From: Pseudomonas parafulva
Lineage (GTDB): Bacteria; Pseudomonadota; Gammaproteobacteria; Pseudomonadales; Pseudomonadaceae
NCBI RefSeq assembly: GCF_000800255.1
Contig: NZ_CP009747.1
Coordinates: forward strand, 2,418,001-2,482,000
Reading direction: 5' to 3'
Length of the DNA stretch: 64,000 nt
Shown: positions 25,374-34,181 of the stretch, one piece after another
Layout of the letters: every line of letters begins with the position of its first letter
Position numbering within the stretch: the first letter of the stretch is position 1
Position numbers and translations under genes: made by a program
Notes under the pieces: generated by a model
What the model saw: the letters and a program-made list of their open reading frames with translations, nothing else
Databases searched by the model: none
Told to the model about the DNA's origin: nothing

Positions 25374-25961
25374 GTGATCCACATTGATGACAACACCCAC
25401 GTTGCCTTGGCCGATACGCTGTTCGTGTTTGCGCTCGAAGCGGAAGCCGCCGATGCATTCAGCCACGTCGATGCGGTATTCACCGGTATCGGCAAGGTCA
25501 ATGCCGCCATTGCACTGACCAAGGCCCTGCAGACACGCAAACCCAAGCTGATCGTCAACCTCGGCTCCGCTGGCAGTCCGCGTTACGGCAAAGGTGAGCT
25601 GGTATGTTGTACGCGTTTCGTGCAACGGGACATGGACGTCACGCCCTTGGGCTTCGCCCGCTACCAGACACCCTTGACCAACGTGCCGGTGATTCTGGAG
25701 CAGGGATTGTCACTGCCCGGGATCCCATTGGGCACCTGCGGTACAGGTGATAGCTTCGAGACCAATCACGGCGATGCGCCCTATGACGTTGTGGACATGG
25801 AAGGTTATGTCCTGGCGCTGATCGCTCGCGAAGAAGGCATTCCGTTCCTGTGCCTGAAATACATTTCCGATGACGCGGGCAGCGAGGCGGCAGACGATTG
25901 GTCGGTGCAGGTGCACCTGGCGGCGCAGGCGTTTGGCAAGGTGTTGTTTGCCCAGGCGTGA
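25374..25961 (+). CDS. 5'-methylthioadenosine/S-adenosylhomocysteine nucleosidase-like protein
   Basis: This 195-residue protein belongs to the nucleoside phosphorylase superfamily. It has FALEAEAADAF at the start, FTGIGKVNAAIAL, the active-site region VVDMEGYVLALIA with the catalytic-type Met-Glu, and LKYISDDAGS with the Asp that protonates the purine. It uses a GTG start at 25374 behind an AGGA site. It lies 33 bp after pmrB and is probably the last gene of the same operon. Its likely substrate, methylthioadenosine, is the by-product of speE, so the location makes metabolic sense. It is shorter than typical MTA nucleosidases (about 230), so the exact specificity is uncertain. Confidence 0.82.
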   Translation: MIHIDDNTHVALADTLFVFALEAEAADAFSHVDAVFTGIGKVNAAIALTKALQTRKPKLIVNLGSAGSPRYGKGELVCCTRFVQRDMDVTPLGFARYQTPLTNVPVILEQGLSLPGIPLGTCGTGDSFETNHGDAPYDVVDMEGYVLALIAREEGIPFLCLKYISDDAGSEAADDWSVQVHLAAQAFGKVLFAQA

Positions 25962-26205
25962 ATCGAAAGACGTTGGACTTGCGAACGCGACCCCACTTCT
26001 CAGGCAGGTATGAATAGATCCGCGCGGACGGCAATTGCAATTCGTTCGCTTACGTGGGAACAGTCAGGCCCATGATCACACCCGCGTGATATTGGAGACT
26101 CAGGATAACCTGCTCCCCTGAACGTCTATCCAATCTAGTCACTATCGCAGTCGCCCCCGCGACGCCGAGCCGAGAGGCGCCACCGCCGCGGGAACGACAG
26201 TGCAG
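25962..26205. other. Non-coding gap at the left edge of the accessory segment
   Basis: This 244-bp gap lies between the convergent nucleosidase gene and the effector candidate. I see no gene, terminator hairpin with a T-run, direct repeat or integrase fragment. Confidence 0.4.
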
Positions 26206-27876
26206 TTAAGCCGTACCGGTGCCGCCGCGGTTGGCATTGCCGGGCGTCTGCATTTCATGAGTCTCGGCCTGGGTATCGGCGTTGCTCACCTGAGACTCCA
26301 GATCGTCCGTGGGTCGATGGCTACGGATCCTTCGAGTGAGAGTGCTGGCACTGGCAGCTAGCTCATCGGTCATTCTGCCGGTAGCCGCCAAGGCGCGTTG
26401 CCCTGTTTCCACAACACTACGACTCACTTGCGTTCCGGTCTCCAAACCGCGACGGGCGACTTGCGCACCCAGATGCCCTCCCGCACGCCCCACGTCATAT
26501 CCGAATTGCGCGCCAGTCCACGCGGCGTTACCCAGGGCGCGGGGAGCAGAACGCAGCGCTTCTTTTGGCTTGGCGTGATTGTCATCGTTAAGCCAAGCCT
26601 TGCCCTTGTCAGATAGTGTGCTCGTCATCGATGCAACGAAGGCCCAGATACCGAACGCAACGCCGGTTCCAAGCGTATTGATGGAGGTCCCCACAATGGT
26701 CTGAGCAGCAGGACCGGAAACCGCGTTGGTGCCCACGCGCTCGGCCGCAGCGCGAGCTGCGAACGTCGCGCCCAAGCCAAAGTACCCGCCGCCAAAGCTA
26801 TTGGCGCTGATGAGCGCTTTGCCCGCAGCGTCAAGCGCATTGGCGGGCACGCCAAGGAGCATGTTGCCCAGTCGCTGCCCTCCGTGCCCAATGGCCGACA
26901 ACACACTGCCTTGCTTTGCAGCCTTGTAGACAGAGAACCAGTCTTGTTCACCCTCCAGCGTGCGACGCACACTGGCCTGATCGGTCGTGTCGAGTGAAGT
27001 TCCCGCATCACGCAAGCCGAACAACAATGCCTCACCCCGCTCTTGCCGAGCGGTCTGAGCGTTATGCTTGAGGTTGGCCGTGGCGAGTCCAGATGCATAG
27101 TTACGCAGCGGTACCGCGATTTTATTGAACAGATCTGCAGCCTCGGGCCGACCGGATAACCTCAACGACGCCGATACGGTCCCGGTAATGACCGCACCGA
27201 CCAGGTAGGTTTGAATCTGCTTGGCATCCTCAAGCGCTTCGCGAAGAGCCCCCTGCTGTTTGGCTTCCAGTCCCCTGGCCACGTCAGGGTGAAGTTTGTC
27301 TGCTGGTGCTTTGAGAAAGAAGGCGTCCGCTTTCGCTTCCGCGAACAGGCGCTGGAAGAACTCATCCGGGTAATGGGCCTCCATGCCCCCTACCCCGCCC
27401 TCGGCCGCGGCTTTGAGCAGTCCATTGTCGATTTCGCCGAACACGAACTTGGTTACATCGCTGACAATCTCGGGCTTGGCAAACTGGGCGGCCACGACGC
27501 CGGTAAAGGGAAGACCGCCCACCAGGGCGGTTCCGTGAGTCGCATAACGATCGAGCCGGCCAGCATTTTCCATGGTGCTGCGGATTGCCGCGAGGTTCTC
27601 GCCTTCTTGCAAAAGCCGCTCGCTTCGGCTGTCCGCGATCGAATCCAGCATCTCGTGCTGTGCTCGCGCCAAATCAGCCTCAGCGGGGGTCGCCTGGGGT
27701 GACACGGGCAGACGATACTGCGCAAAGCGATCTCGCATGTAGTCGCGTACAGCGGTGCGCTCTACAGGGTCGGTTATGGCGCCGACGCCTTGGGCCTGCA
27801 CAGCATGCTGGGCGGTTTCTGCCTGTGCCCTATCAGGGGTGTGAAGATGTGCGACGTGAGATCCGTTGATATCCAT
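26206..27876 (-). CDS. Candidate HrpL-regulated type III secretion effector, family unknown
   Basis: I do not recognise this 556-residue protein. It begins MDINGSHVAHLHTPDRAQAE, with an Ile at position 3 and a Gln/Ala-rich, low-hydrophobicity first 35 residues, as expected for a type III secretion signal. There is no Sec signal. The body is Ala/Gly-rich, with hydrophobic helices around 113-132, 222-240 and 395-421, so it may insert in a membrane. The C terminus is polar (ESQVSNADTQAETHEM). Upstream lies an exact HrpL promoter match, and TGAGG gives the ribosome site. It stands alone, with no chaperone gene, and is next to dusA, a known integration locus. Some large effectors such as HopD1 have similar composition, but homology could not be tested. 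Confidence 0.7.
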   Translation of the reverse strand: MDINGSHVAHLHTPDRAQAETAQHAVQAQGVGAITDPVERTAVRDYMRDRFAQYRLPVSPQATPAEADLARAQHEMLDSIADSRSERLLQEGENLAAIRSTMENAGRLDRYATHGTALVGGLPFTGVVAAQFAKPEIVSDVTKFVFGEIDNGLLKAAAEGGVGGMEAHYPDEFFQRLFAEAKADAFFLKAPADKLHPDVARGLEAKQQGALREALEDAKQIQTYLVGAVITGTVSASLRLSGRPEAADLFNKIAVPLRNYASGLATANLKHNAQTARQERGEALLFGLRDAGTSLDTTDQASVRRTLEGEQDWFSVYKAAKQGSVLSAIGHGGQRLGNMLLGVPANALDAAGKALISANSFGGGYFGLGATFAARAAAERVGTNAVSGPAAQTIVGTSINTLGTGVAFGIWAFVASMTSTLSDKGKAWLNDDNHAKPKEALRSAPRALGNAAWTGAQFGYDVGRAGGHLGAQVARRGLETGTQVSRSVVETGQRALAATGRMTDELAASASTLTRRIRSHRPTDDLESQVSNADTQAETHEMQTPGNANRGGTGTA

Positions 27877-28028
27877 CAGATAGGCCTCATTGTTGAATAG
27901 CCATTGCCAGGGGTGTCAGAGCGCGTACGAGTTATGCCAACGACTCTTCCTTTGTGCTGCCCTAGCACTGAATTGAGCGTGAATCGGACAGGAGAATGAT
28001 CCGCGTGAATCACGCAGTGGGCTGAGTG

Positions 28029-28056
28029 TGAGTGGTTGGCGAACTCAGCCGGTTCC
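28029..28056 (-). promoter_or_regulatory. hrp box (HrpL-dependent promoter)
   Basis: Read on the minus strand, GGAACC is followed after 15 bases by CCACTCA, an exact match to the GGAACC-N15/16-CCACNNA consensus of the ECF sigma factor HrpL. It lies 153 bp upstream of the effector candidate and points at it. Both blocks match at every defined position. Confidence 0.82.
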
Positions 28057-28139
28057 ATGGATAAGGCGTCGTGCTGGCAGGTGAGGAACGAGCCCTGCTG
28101 GGGTCGCTGATCGCCCCCTCTGGCATAGGCTAAGGTCGC

Positions 28140-28285
28140 GGGGGACATTGCTAGCGAAGGAGACTTTTTGGAGCGCTCAAATGCATCCGGCTAGCGGTGT
28201 GCTGTCTCCCGCCATCAGGTTCAGACATCCAAGGTATTCTTGCGGGCGAAGGTTTACGTCTGCGTGTAAACTTGCGCCCTTTTTT
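28140..28285 (+). ncRNA. Possible small RNA ending in an orphan terminator
   Basis: A good intrinsic terminator reads on the plus strand. An imperfect stem runs from GGGCG at 28244 to GCCC ending at 28279, with the arms GGTTTAC and GTAAAC, followed by six T at 28280-28285. No plus-strand gene precedes it; the nearest upstream gene runs the other way. Just before it, GGAGAC (28159-28164) pairs with GTCTCC (28204-28209). A short structured RNA is one explanation. No convincing -10/-35 pair was found, so the 5' end is a guess. Confidence 0.35.
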
Positions 28286-28474
28286 CGATTCATCCTGGGC
28301 CGATGTCACTCCATGTGCCGTCAGTACGTCTGTGCCCTTTGATCATTGCCAAGGCGACATAGCTTTTGTCGCGGGGGGATGAGCCCGTTGGCAAGCGGTA
28401 GGCCGTGCCGCCTGCGCTTAGAACCCCTGCAAACCCGCTAAAACGCACTGGAAACACGCACCTCCGGAGACCGC
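28286..28474. other. Upstream region of dusA
   Basis: This 189-bp stretch follows the orphan terminator and precedes dusA. It contains a small hairpin, GCGACA (28353-28358) with TGTCGC, and the GGAG ribosome site of dusA. No gene is visible. The dusA promoter must lie here or upstream. Confidence 0.4.
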
Positions 28475-29479
28475 ATGATAGAGCCATCCAAGCCAGTAAT
28501 TACGCGCGCTGAGCCATCTAGAAGGTTCTCCGTGGCCCCCATGATGGATTGGACCGACCGCCATTGCCGGTATTTCCTGCGCCTACTCTCGCGCCACGCC
28601 CTGCTCTACACCGAAATGGTCACCACCGGCGCCCTGCTGCACAACGACGCCGCCCGTTTCCTGCGCCACGACGCCTCGGAGCACCCGCTGGCCCTGCAAC
28701 TGGGCGGCAGCAACCCTGCCGAACTGGCAGCCTGTGCGCGCCTGGCGCAAGAGGCCGGGTACGACGAGGTCAACCTCAACGTCGGCTGCCCCAGTGATCG
28801 GGTGCAGAACAACATGATCGGCGCGTGCTTGATGGGCCACCCCGCGCTGGTGGCCGAGTGCGTGAAGGCGATGATCGACACAGTGCAGATTCCGGTGACG
28901 GTCAAGCACCGCATCGGCATTAACGGCCGCGACAGCTACGCCGAGCTTTGCGACTTCGTCGGCCAGGTCCGCGATGCCGGCTGCAGGAGCTTCACCGTGC
29001 ATGCCCGGATCGCCATCCTCGAGGGCCTCTCGCCCAAGGAAAACCGTGAGGTTCCACCGCTGCGCTACGACGTGGCCGCGCAGCTCAAGCGGGACTTTCC
29101 CGACCTTGAGCTGATACTCAACGGCGGAATCAAAACCCTGGAGGAATGCCGCGAGCACCTTCAGACCTTCGATGGCGTGATGCTAGGACGCGAGGCGTAT
29201 CACAATCCTTACCTGCTGGCCGAGGTGGATCAGCAGTTGTTCGGCAGCCAGGAACCCGTGGTGAGCCGCAGCGAGGTGATGGAGCGGTTGATGCCGTACC
29301 TGGTAGCGCACGTCGAGTCCGGTGGGGCCGTCCATCACATCACTCGACACATCCTCGGCCTCAGCCAAGGCTTCCCAGGGGCGCGGCGCTTCCGTCAGTT
29401 GTTGTCGGCGGACATCCACAAGGCCGCAGCGCCCTTGCAAGTCGTGGAACAGGCGGCTCAGTTACTGCAGGGCCGGTAA
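28475..29479 (+). CDS. dusA: tRNA-dihydrouridine synthase A
   Basis: This 334-residue FMN enzyme reduces uridines 20 and 20a in the D-loop of tRNAs. It begins a TIM barrel with FSVAPMMDWTDRHCRYF. It holds the catalytic Cys in LNVGCPSDRVQNN and the basic phosphate-binding segment VKHRIGIN, and has ILNGGIKT near the end of the barrel. The helical C-terminal domain contains ILGLSQGFPGARRFRQLL, diagnostic for the DusA subgroup. Start at 28475 with a GGAG ribosome site. The 5' end of dusA is a known insertion point for integrative elements, and a putative effector gene lies just upstream here. Confidence 0.97.
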   Translation: MIEPSKPVITRAEPSRRFSVAPMMDWTDRHCRYFLRLLSRHALLYTEMVTTGALLHNDAARFLRHDASEHPLALQLGGSNPAELAACARLAQEAGYDEVNLNVGCPSDRVQNNMIGACLMGHPALVAECVKAMIDTVQIPVTVKHRIGINGRDSYAELCDFVGQVRDAGCRSFTVHARIAILEGLSPKENREVPPLRYDVAAQLKRDFPDLELILNGGIKTLEECREHLQTFDGVMLGREAYHNPYLLAEVDQQLFGSQEPVVSRSEVMERLMPYLVAHVESGGAVHHITRHILGLSQGFPGARRFRQLLSADIHKAAAPLQVVEQAAQLLQGR

Positions 29480-29617
29480 GGGGAACCCTGGGCACGGAGC
29501 GCACTCGAACAGGGATTCGCCCTGCGCCCCTCGCGCCTCGGACAACCCTCGTGTTCGGCCTTGAGCGGCTGTCAGGGCTGGGGTAATGTCGAGACACTCA
29601 CAGGACAGAGCACGCCC

Positions 29618-30544
29618 ATGACTTCCAAGCTGGAACAACTCAAGCAGTTCACCACCGTCGTCGCCGACACCGGAGACCTGGAGGCCATCACTCGCCTCAA
29701 GCCGGTCGATGCCACCACCAATCCGTCGCTGCTGCTCAAGGCCGCCGCCATCGAAGGTTATGCCGACCTGCTCAAGCAGGTGCGCAGCGATGCCAAGGGT
29801 GATGTGCAACTGGCGTGCGACAAGTTTTCGGTCGCGGTCGGTGCGGGCATTCTCAAGGTCATTCCGGGTCGCATTTCCACCGAGGTCGACGCGCGCCTGT
29901 CGTTCGACGAGCCGGCGCTGCTGAATAAGGCGCGTCAACTGATCGCGCTGTACGAAGCGGCTGGCATCAAGCGCGATCGCGTGCTGATCAAGCTGGCGTC
30001 TACCTGGGAAGGCATCCGCGCTGCCGAGAAGCTGGAAAAAGAAGGCATCCAGACCAACCTCACCCTGCTGTTCTCCTTCGCCCAGGCTCAGGCCTGCGCC
30101 GATGCCGGAGTGTTCCTGATCTCGCCGTTCGTAGGTCGTATCTACGACTGGTACAAGAAGAGCACCGGCAAGGAATACACCGGTGCCGAGGATCCAGGCG
30201 TGCAATCGGTCACGCGCATCTACGACTACTACAAGACCAACGATTACGACACCGTGGTCATGGGCGCCAGCTTCCGCAACGTTGGGCAGATCGAGCAACT
30301 GGCTGGTTGCGACCGACTCACCATCAGTCCGGAACTGCTGCAGCAACTGAGCGACGACCAGGGCGAACTGCCGCGCATCCTCAAGCCGGGCTCAGCCGGC
30401 GAAGCCAAGCAGGTGCTGGACGAAGGCCAGTTCCGCTGGGCGATGAACGAAGATGCCATGGCTACCGAAAAACTGGCCGAAGGCATCCGTCAGTTCGCGC
30501 GCGATCAGGAGAAGCTGGAAAAGGTCATGGCGGAAAAAGCCTGA
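29618..30544 (+). CDS. tal: Transaldolase
   Basis: This 308-residue enzyme of the non-oxidative pentose phosphate pathway moves a dihydroxyacetone unit between sugar phosphates. It shows [14 protein letters not shown] near the N terminus, the Schiff-base Lys in [13 protein letters not shown], and [19 protein letters not shown]. The ATG at 29618 is preferred over upstream in-frame codons because it matches the family N terminus ([20 protein letters not shown]). It follows dusA on the same strand after 138 bp and is followed by an intrinsic terminator. Confidence 0.97.
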   Translation: MTSKLEQLKQFTTVVADTGDLEAITRLKPVDATTNPSLLLKAAAIEGYADLLKQVRSDAKGDVQLACDKFSVAVGAGILKVIPGRISTEVDARLSFDEPALLNKARQLIALYEAAGIKRDRVLIKLASTWEGIRAAEKLEKEGIQTNLTLLFSFAQAQACADAGVFLISPFVGRIYDWYKKSTGKEYTGAEDPGVQSVTRIYDYYKTNDYDTVVMGASFRNVGQIEQLAGCDRLTISPELLQQLSDDQGELPRILKPGSAGEAKQVLDEGQFRWAMNEDAMATEKLAEGIRQFARDQEKLEKVMAEKA

Positions 30545-30562
30545 TACATCTGGTGATTGTGC

Positions 30563-30599
30563 AACGGGCGGGAAATACTCAGTATTTTCCGCCCGTTTT
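30563..30599 (+). terminator. Intrinsic terminator after tal
   Basis: AACGGGCGGGAAATACT pairs, with one G-T wobble, with AGTATTTTCCGCCCGTT, followed by TTT. The stem is about 17 bp with a minimal loop. It ends the tal transcript and lies immediately before the phosphatase gene start. Confidence 0.85.
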
Positions 30600-30605
30600 G
30601 ATTTG

Positions 30606-32507
30606 ATGGTCTCGATGAATCCCTCACTGCCCGCAGTCCTCGCCGGCCCTGTGCTTCGACGCCTGGAGTCGCAACGCCTGGCTATCTGGTTGGTCGGCTC
30701 ACGCCCATTGAGTCCGCAATTCGTACTGCCAGGCCTACCAATCGAACCCCTACAGCGGTGCCAACGGGTTGCGATGGGGCGCCATGCATTCGTTCACCTG
30801 CTTGAGGTGCAATTCGACGCGCCTCTGCCCGAAGACGTCGAACTGGAGTACGACCTGCGTCTGGACAACGGCCTGGGTATCGCCGACTGGGCGCCTCACC
30901 TGATTTATCCTGGCAGGCATCTGCCCAATTTCGTGCTGCGCAGACGCGTGGACAACCTGCTCCACGGCTCCTGTCGCAAGCCCCATCATTCTGCGCCCGA
31001 CGGCCTGCTGTGCGCCGATCGCTTGCTATTGGAGAGCCTGGCACCGCAGCAGCGCCCCGCCCTGCTGCTGATGACGGGCGATCAAGTCTATGCCGACGAC
31101 GTAGCCGGCCCTACCCTCAAGGCCATCCACGGGCTGGTCGAGTGCTTGGGCCTGTTCGACGAAGCCCTCGACGGCGCGCTGGTCGACAGCGGCGAGGCCC
31201 TGTATCGCCACCCGGCAGGCTACTACCACCGCGCCGACCTGCTGCCGTCACACGAGGGCAACGAGCCGCTGCGGCGCCGCTTTTTCCGTGGCAAGCGCAA
31301 GCCGATCTTTTCCTCGAGCAATGCCGACAACCACTTGGTGACTTTGGCCGAAGTCATGGCCATGTATCTCTTGGTGTGGTCGCCGACGCCTTGGACACTG
31401 ATCTCGCTCGTGATGCCAGAAGGCCTGTCGGCTGAAGATCAGCAGCGCTATCAGGCTGAACAACCCTTGATCGAAGACTTCCGCGACGGACTTGACCACG
31501 TGGCGCGGGTGATGGCGCATCTGCCGTGCCTGATGATCTTCGATGACCATGACATCACCGATGACTGGAACCTGTCGGCGCAATGGGAGCAGACCGCCTA
31601 TGGCCATCCTTTCTCCCGGCGGATCATCGGCAATGCCCTGATCGGATACCTTGTGTGTCAAGGTTGGGGTAACGACCCAACGGCCTGCTCACCCCTGATC
31701 CAGACCTTGCAGCGATTGACCGAGGACACTGGGCAGCGACAGCTCATCGCCTCGCTGCAAGACAGTTTGATAGAAGCTCTGCTGCGCTTTCAGTCCTGGC
31801 ATTACGACTTGCCCTGCGACCCACCTCTGCGCGTTCTGGACACCCGTACCCGACGCTGGCGCAGCGAGCGCGACCTGAAGAAACCCTCGGGCCTGCTCGA
31901 CTGGGAAGCCCTGTGCGAATTGCAGCAAACCCTGCTCGATCATCCGTCGGCAATCATCGTGTCACCCGCGCCGATCTTCGGCGTCAAGCTGATCGAGACG
32001 GTACAGCGGGTATTCAGCACGCTGGGCTATCCGCTGCTGGTCGACGCCGAGAACTGGATGGCGCACCGCGGTGCCGCGCAGGTGATCCTGAACATCTTCA
32101 GGCACTCGCGCACACCCGGCCATTACGTGATTCTCTCCGGCGATGTGCATTATTCCTTCGTGTACGAAGTACTGATCCGACATCGCCAGCGCAGCCCGCA
32201 CCTCTGGCAAGTGACCAGCAGCGGTATCAAGAACACCTTTCCACGCAGGCTTCTGGACGTGATGGATCGGCTCAATCGCTGGCTGTATGCCCCGCGCTCA
32301 CCGCTCAACGGTTTCACCCAGCGCCGCGCGATGGAAGTGGTGCCACGCCTGCCGAGCCGCAGCAAGGCGGGAGAGCGCTTGTGGAACGGTTCGGGGTTAG
32401 GGCAGGTGTTCTTCGATGATGAAGGCCGCCCGGTACGGGTGCTTCAATTGAACGCCGATGCAAGCGAGGCCACCGAGTTCGTCAGAACGCACAGACCCGA
32501 GCACTGA
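30606..32507 (+). CDS. PhoD-like metallophosphatase family protein
   Basis: This 633-residue protein resembles the PhoD-like/alkaline phosphatase D group of metallophosphatases. Metal-binding motifs are spread along it: LLMTGDQVYADD, MIFDDHDITDDWN, and the late ILSGDVHYSF. These supply the Asp, His and Asn-type ligands of a dinuclear centre. There is no signal peptide, so it is probably cytoplasmic, unlike secreted PhoD. The start is uncertain between the ATGs at 30606 and 30615; neither has a strong ribosome site and the tal terminator directly precedes them. Substrate unknown. Confidence 0.85.
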   Translation: MVSMNPSLPAVLAGPVLRRLESQRLAIWLVGSRPLSPQFVLPGLPIEPLQRCQRVAMGRHAFVHLLEVQFDAPLPEDVELEYDLRLDNGLGIADWAPHLIYPGRHLPNFVLRRRVDNLLHGSCRKPHHSAPDGLLCADRLLLESLAPQQRPALLLMTGDQVYADDVAGPTLKAIHGLVECLGLFDEALDGALVDSGEALYRHPAGYYHRADLLPSHEGNEPLRRRFFRGKRKPIFSSSNADNHLVTLAEVMAMYLLVWSPTPWTLISLVMPEGLSAEDQQRYQAEQPLIEDFRDGLDHVARVMAHLPCLMIFDDHDITDDWNLSAQWEQTAYGHPFSRRIIGNALIGYLVCQGWGNDPTACSPLIQTLQRLTEDTGQRQLIASLQDSLIEALLRFQSWHYDLPCDPPLRVLDTRTRRWRSERDLKKPSGLLDWEALCELQQTLLDHPSAIIVSPAPIFGVKLIETVQRVFSTLGYPLLVDAENWMAHRGAAQVILNIFRHSRTPGHYVILSGDVHYSFVYEVLIRHRQRSPHLWQVTSSGIKNTFPRRLLDVMDRLNRWLYAPRSPLNGFTQRRAMEVVPRLPSRSKAGERLWNGSGLGQVFFDDEGRPVRVLQLNADASEATEFVRTHRPEH

Positions 32508-32517
32508 CGCGGTCAGA

Positions 32518-33000
32518 TCAGGACCGCTCCAGCGCACTCACCAAGTCACGAAACGCTTCGCGGTTGGAGTCGTTCAGGCCCATCAGGATCTTGTGCGCCT
32601 CCAGGACCTTGGCACGCACGACTTCCTCGTTCTCGTCCTGGGAAGGCAGATCGCTCAGGCAGTCTGGGCACGGCAGGGGCCGATCGACGATATTGAACAC
32701 CTGATCGAAGCCCATCGACTGCAGCAGCCGGGAAATATCCGGGTTTGTGGTGACCACAGTGGGCAGTAGGCCGACCTTCTGACGCGAAAGAATCGACAGC
32801 TTGGCCAACAGACCCAAGGTGGTGCTGTCGATGCTCTCGGTCTCGGTCAGGTCGATGACGATGGCCGAGAAATTCAGCGCCGTGAAGATCTTTTCGATCG
32901 TCGCATCCAGGGCTGAACACAAGGTCAGGCGCACTTCACCGACGAATTTCAGTACGAAGGTACCGTTCTGCTCGGCGAACTGGATTCTACCGGTACTCAT
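32518..33000 (-). CDS. STAS-domain anti-sigma-factor antagonist (RssC-like)
   Basis: This 160-residue protein has an N-terminal STAS domain (about residues 1-105) with the phosphorylatable Ser in ESIDSTTLGLLAKLS. Its C-terminal tail has an unusual PLPCPDCLSDLP CxxC motif and a final helix. In P. aeruginosa the equivalent neighbour of rssB is the STAS protein RssC. It overlaps the end of the upstream RssB-like gene by four bases (ATGA), so the phosphatase and its likely substrate are made together. Its partner kinase or anti-sigma factor is not in the window. Confidence 0.88.
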   Translation of the reverse strand: MSTGRIQFAEQNGTFVLKFVGEVRLTLCSALDATIEKIFTALNFSAIVIDLTETESIDSTTLGLLAKLSILSRQKVGLLPTVVTTNPDISRLLQSMGFDQVFNIVDRPLPCPDCLSDLPSQDENEEVVRAKVLEAHKILMGLNDSNREAFRDLVSALERS

Positions 33001-34181
33001 GGAAGGTTCCTGCTCAACACCAATAGGGCGATATCATCCGGCATCTCCCCAAGCGTAGCTAATCCGAATCGACTGCGCAGTCCGTCCAGACTGCCCTGCG
33101 CGTCTTTGACAATCTCCGGCAAGTTTGCCTCTTTGTCTTTGAGTGTGGCCCCAGGCAAAAGGTCCAGGATGCCATCGGACATCAGCGTAAGGCTGAAGCG
33201 CGGCGGCAATTCCAGCACATGGTCCTGATAGGTGGCTTCGTCGAACAGCCCTACCGGCAAGCCACGCCCCTCGAGGTAGCGTGCCTGGCCTGGGGTATAC
33301 AACACGGGCAACGGCAGATGGCCGCCCACGCTGTAGGTCATCAGTCCGGTGTCCTCGTCGATCACTCCGCCGACCATGGTCACATGCTTGCCCAGCTTGC
33401 AGTTGATCAGCCCACGGTTGATGTGCGCCAGCACCTCGGACGGCTTGAAGTCGCGCATCTTGCCGTTGCGTTTGAATTCGAACAGCAAACGGGTGGTCAT
33501 GAACTTGAGCAGCACGGTGACGAACGCCGACGAAGCGCCATGGCCGGACACGTCCGCCAGGTAGAACGCTACTCGACGTTCATCGACACGGAAGTAGTCG
33601 GTGAAGTCGCCCGACAGGTACAACGAGGGAATGATCTGGTGATCGAACGACAGGTCGCCCGCCGTCCAAGGCTTTTCCGGCAGCATGTTCATCTGCACCT
33701 GACGCCCGGCGGTCTGGTCTTCCTGCAACAGATGCAGACTGGCTTCCAACTCACGATTGGCCGCTTCGAGCTTCTCGCGGTAGCGCTCGTTTTCCAGCAT
33801 CAACCGCGAGCGATCCAGCGCGCGGCGTACCGAGTGCTCGAGTACGGCGAGGTCTTCCAGCGGCTTGATCAGATAGTCGGCCGCGCCCAGGCGCAGGGCT
33901 TCGACTGCATCGCTCATCACCCCGGCACCGGACACCACGATCACCGGCATTTGCGGAGCCTGCTCGGTGATGCGACGGATCAACTCGAGCCCGCCCATCT
34001 GAGGCATGCGCAGATCGCAGATAACGAGTTCAGGCTGGTGTTCTTCGAAGACCTGAAGCCCCTGTTGGCCATTGATGGCCTGAAGGACGCTGAAGCCACT
34101 GTCTTCCAGATACGCGGCGAGGCTTGCACGGACCACGTCGTCGTCATCGATTATCAGCAGCGTTGCACGGGTTTTCTGCAT
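32997..34181 (-). CDS. rssB: Response regulator fused to a PP2C phosphatase domain (RssB-like)
   Basis: This 394-residue protein has an N-terminal receiver (about 1-125). Its acidic pocket is IIDDDD, the phosphorylated Asp is in VICDLRMPQMGG and the Lys is in DYLIKPLED. A coiled linker (about 130-165) leads to a C-terminal SpoIIE/PP2C phosphatase with YLADVSGHGASSAF and MPDDIALLVL. Order and length match P. aeruginosa RssB (PA2798). It probably dephosphorylates the STAS protein encoded next to it. By analogy it could link a histidine kinase to sigma factor control; direct binding of RpoS is not shown by sequence. Confidence 0.9.
   Translation of the reverse strand: MQKTRATLLIIDDDDVVRASLAAYLEDSGFSVLQAINGQQGLQVFEEHQPELVICDLRMPQMGGLELIRRITEQAPQMPVIVVSGAGVMSDAVEALRLGAADYLIKPLEDLAVLEHSVRRALDRSRLMLENERYREKLEAANRELEASLHLLQEDQTAGRQVQMNMLPEKPWTAGDLSFDHQIIPSLYLSGDFTDYFRVDERRVAFYLADVSGHGASSAFVTVLLKFMTTRLLFEFKRNGKMRDFKPSEVLAHINRGLINCKLGKHVTMVGGVIDEDTGLMTYSVGGHLPLPVLYTPGQARYLEGRGLPVGLFDEATYQDHVLELPPRFSLTLMSDGILDLLPGATLKDKEANLPEIVKDAQGSLDGLRSRFGLATLGEMPDDIALLVLSRNLP

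Noticed and set aside
27876..28148. A small open frame on the minus strand upstream of the effector candidate, as a possible chaperone
   Set aside because: It overlaps the hrp box itself, begins upstream of the expected transcript start and has no chaperone-like sequence.
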